A program made the position numbers and the translations under genes. The notes under the pieces were generated by a model. That model did no database searches. It was not told the DNA's origin and saw only the letters and a program-made list of their open reading frames with translations. This document shows positions 38,277 through 39,420 of a stretch of 39,420 bases of DNA, piece by piece. Position 1 is the first letter of the stretch. Every line of letters starts with the position of its first letter. This stretch comes from Ruminococcus sp. CAG:563 (GTDB lineage: Bacteria > Bacillota > Clostridia > Oscillospirales > Acutalibacteraceae): the NCBI GenBank assembly GCA_000434915.1, contig FR882049.1:1-39420 (forward strand), in the 5' to 3' direction.

Positions 38277-39420
38277 ATGTGCGGAATTATGGGATATATC
38301 GGCGACGAAAATGCAACGGAAATCATTATATCGGGTCTTGAGGAGCTTGAATACAGGGGCTATGACTCGGCGGGTCTTGCCGTTTGCGACGGAAAAGAAT
38401 TCAGGACCGCCAAGGTTGTCGGCAGTCCGTCGGGCTTGAGGACAGAGGCGGACGGCATAAAAGGTAAAATCGGCATCGGTCACACACGCTGGGCAACTCA
38501 CGGTGCTCCGACGGTTGCCAACGCTCATCCTCACACGAGCCAAAGCGGACTTTTCACCGTTGTGCATAACGGAATAATCGAAAACTATGCAGAACTCAGA
38601 AAAGAGCTTACCGAAAACGGCTTTCAATTCAAGAGCGACACGGACACGGAGGTTATCGCTCAGATGCTTGAGCACCTTTACAACGGTGACCTCAAAGGCA
38701 CCGTAGGTGCGGCTCTCTCTCGCTTCAAAGGCTCGTATGCACTTGCGATAATGTGCCGTGATTACCCCGACTGTATCGTTTGTGCCAAGCTCTCGAGTCC
38801 CCTCTTTGCCGGTGTTTCGAGCGACTGCGTTTACCTTGCGAGCGACGTTTCCGCCATTGCGGCGAAAAGCGACAGAGTTTTCAGGGTCAACGACGGTGAG
38901 ATCGGCCTTTTAAAAAAAGACGGCCTTAAGGTTTTCGACCTTGACGGCTGCCGAATCAGAAAGAGCGAAATCAAGCTGAAAAGTGCGGAACGCAGCTCCG
39001 ATAAGCTTGGCTACAAGCACTATATGCTCAAGGAAATCATGGAACAGCCGGCGGCAATCAGACGTACCCTTTCGGAAATAATCGGCGAAACCGGCAGACT
39101 GAAATTCAAGGGACTTCACATGACGAGGGCGGAAATCAATTCACTCGACCATGTTGTTTTTGTTGCCTGCGGCTCAGCTTACCACGTCGGCGCAGTTGGT
39201 GCATACGCCTGCGAACAGCTTTTCAAGCGGCACTCTCAGGCGGTTATCGCGTCGGAATTCCGCTATATGCACCCTCACCTTGACGAAAAAACGCTGGTTA
39301 TAATCATCAGCCAGAGCGGTGAAACAGCCGACACGCTTGCAGCCATGCGAATTGCACAGGAGAAGGGTGCAAAGGTCATCGGCATAGTCAACGTTGAAAA
39401 CAGCACCATTGCGCAGGAAT
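38277..39420 (+). CDS. glmS: Glutamine--fructose-6-phosphate aminotransferase (partial)
   Basis: Makes glucosamine 6-phosphate, the first step to UDP-GlcNAc and the cell wall. About 381 codons lie in the window and the frame runs off the right edge; full-length enzymes are about 600 residues. The catalytic Cys2 begins MCGIMGYIG, followed by LEYRGYDSAG, GHTRWATHG and HPHTS of the glutamine amidotransferase domain (to about 220). The first SIS sugar-isomerase domain starts with VVFVACGSAYHVG, and IISQSGETADT is present. AGAGG lies about nine bases upstream of the ATG at 38277. Confidence 0.96.
   Translation, partial: MCGIMGYIGDENATEIIISGLEELEYRGYDSAGLAVCDGKEFRTAKVVGSPSGLRTEADGIKGKIGIGHTRWATHGAPTVANAHPHTSQSGLFTVVHNGIIENYAELRKELTENGFQFKSDTDTEVIAQMLEHLYNGDLKGTVGAALSRFKGSYALAIMCRDYPDCIVCAKLSSPLFAGVSSDCVYLASDVSAIAAKSDRVFRVNDGEIGLLKKDGLKVFDLDGCRIRKSEIKLKSAERSSDKLGYKHYMLKEIMEQPAAIRRTLSEIIGETGRLKFKGLHMTRAEINSLDHVVFVACGSAYHVGAVGAYACEQLFKRHSQAVIASEFRYMHPHLDEKTLVIIISQSGETADTLAAMRIAQEKGAKVIGIVNVENSTIAQE

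Overview
The window is chromosomal DNA of an anaerobic, spore-forming Firmicute, most likely a gut clostridium of the Oscillospiraceae/Ruminococcaceae type. The evidence is a dipicolinate synthase pair (dpaAB), a YaaL-like/BofA pair, TmcAL, DUF1292 beside a 6S-like RNA, a purine riboswitch before xpt, SLH and BspA-like surface proteins, strong Shine-Dalgarno (SD) sites and frequent TTG starts. I saw no phage, transposase, CRISPR array, tRNA or rRNA.

Layout. 1-3.2 kb: murC (-), then dpaA-dpaB (+) behind a sigma-K-like promoter. 3.2-11.8 kb: one long leftward operon, pheA-aroB-aroC-aroEK-aroQ-aroA-tyrA-aroF, holding all the steps from DAHP to chorismate plus the Phe and Tyr branch enzymes. It starts at a perfect consensus promoter, then a 25-codon Phe/Tyr-rich leader peptide and an intrinsic terminator, which looks like ribosome-mediated attenuation. 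A divergent consensus promoter drives brnQ. 13.4-18.3 kb: a five-gene leftward operon of unknown function: tandem SCP2-like protein, class III aminotransferase, split transketolase (two genes), second tandem SCP2-like protein. 18.5-21.6 kb: tmcAL (-), ackA and a DUF188 gene (+). 21.7-24.5 kb: secreted proteins (BspA-like; SGNH hydrolase with SLH repeats) and a 33-codon membrane peptide gene, with 11-bp-phased direct repeats forming two related operator/promoter blocks.

24.5-26.1 kb is a large gene-free gap. It holds a strong leftward promoter, about 13 degenerate copies of a GTGAGT-centred motif spaced about 50 bp apart, and a terminator with a GAAA tetraloop. I read it as a roughly 970-nt unannotated repeat-rich RNA. 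26.1-30.8 kb: DUF1292, 6S-like RNA, an unrecognised protein, a CmpB-like membrane protein, a family-10-like glycosidase lipoprotein, an HI0933-type flavoprotein, then the DUF2508/bofA pair. 30.8-31.2 kb: four hairpins sharing one internal-loop motif. 31.3-37.2 kb: xpt and a BMP-type nucleoside ABC importer behind a divergent purine-riboswitch-like aptamer. 37.3 kb to the end: a lone LolD/MacB-type ATPase and the start of glmS.

The most promising undescribed systems are the SCP2-aminotransferase-transketolase operon and the 25.1-26.1 kb repeat RNA. Next come the aromatic leader-peptide attenuator and the 11-bp operator arrays. All calls come from reading the sequence; no database search or folding program was run.
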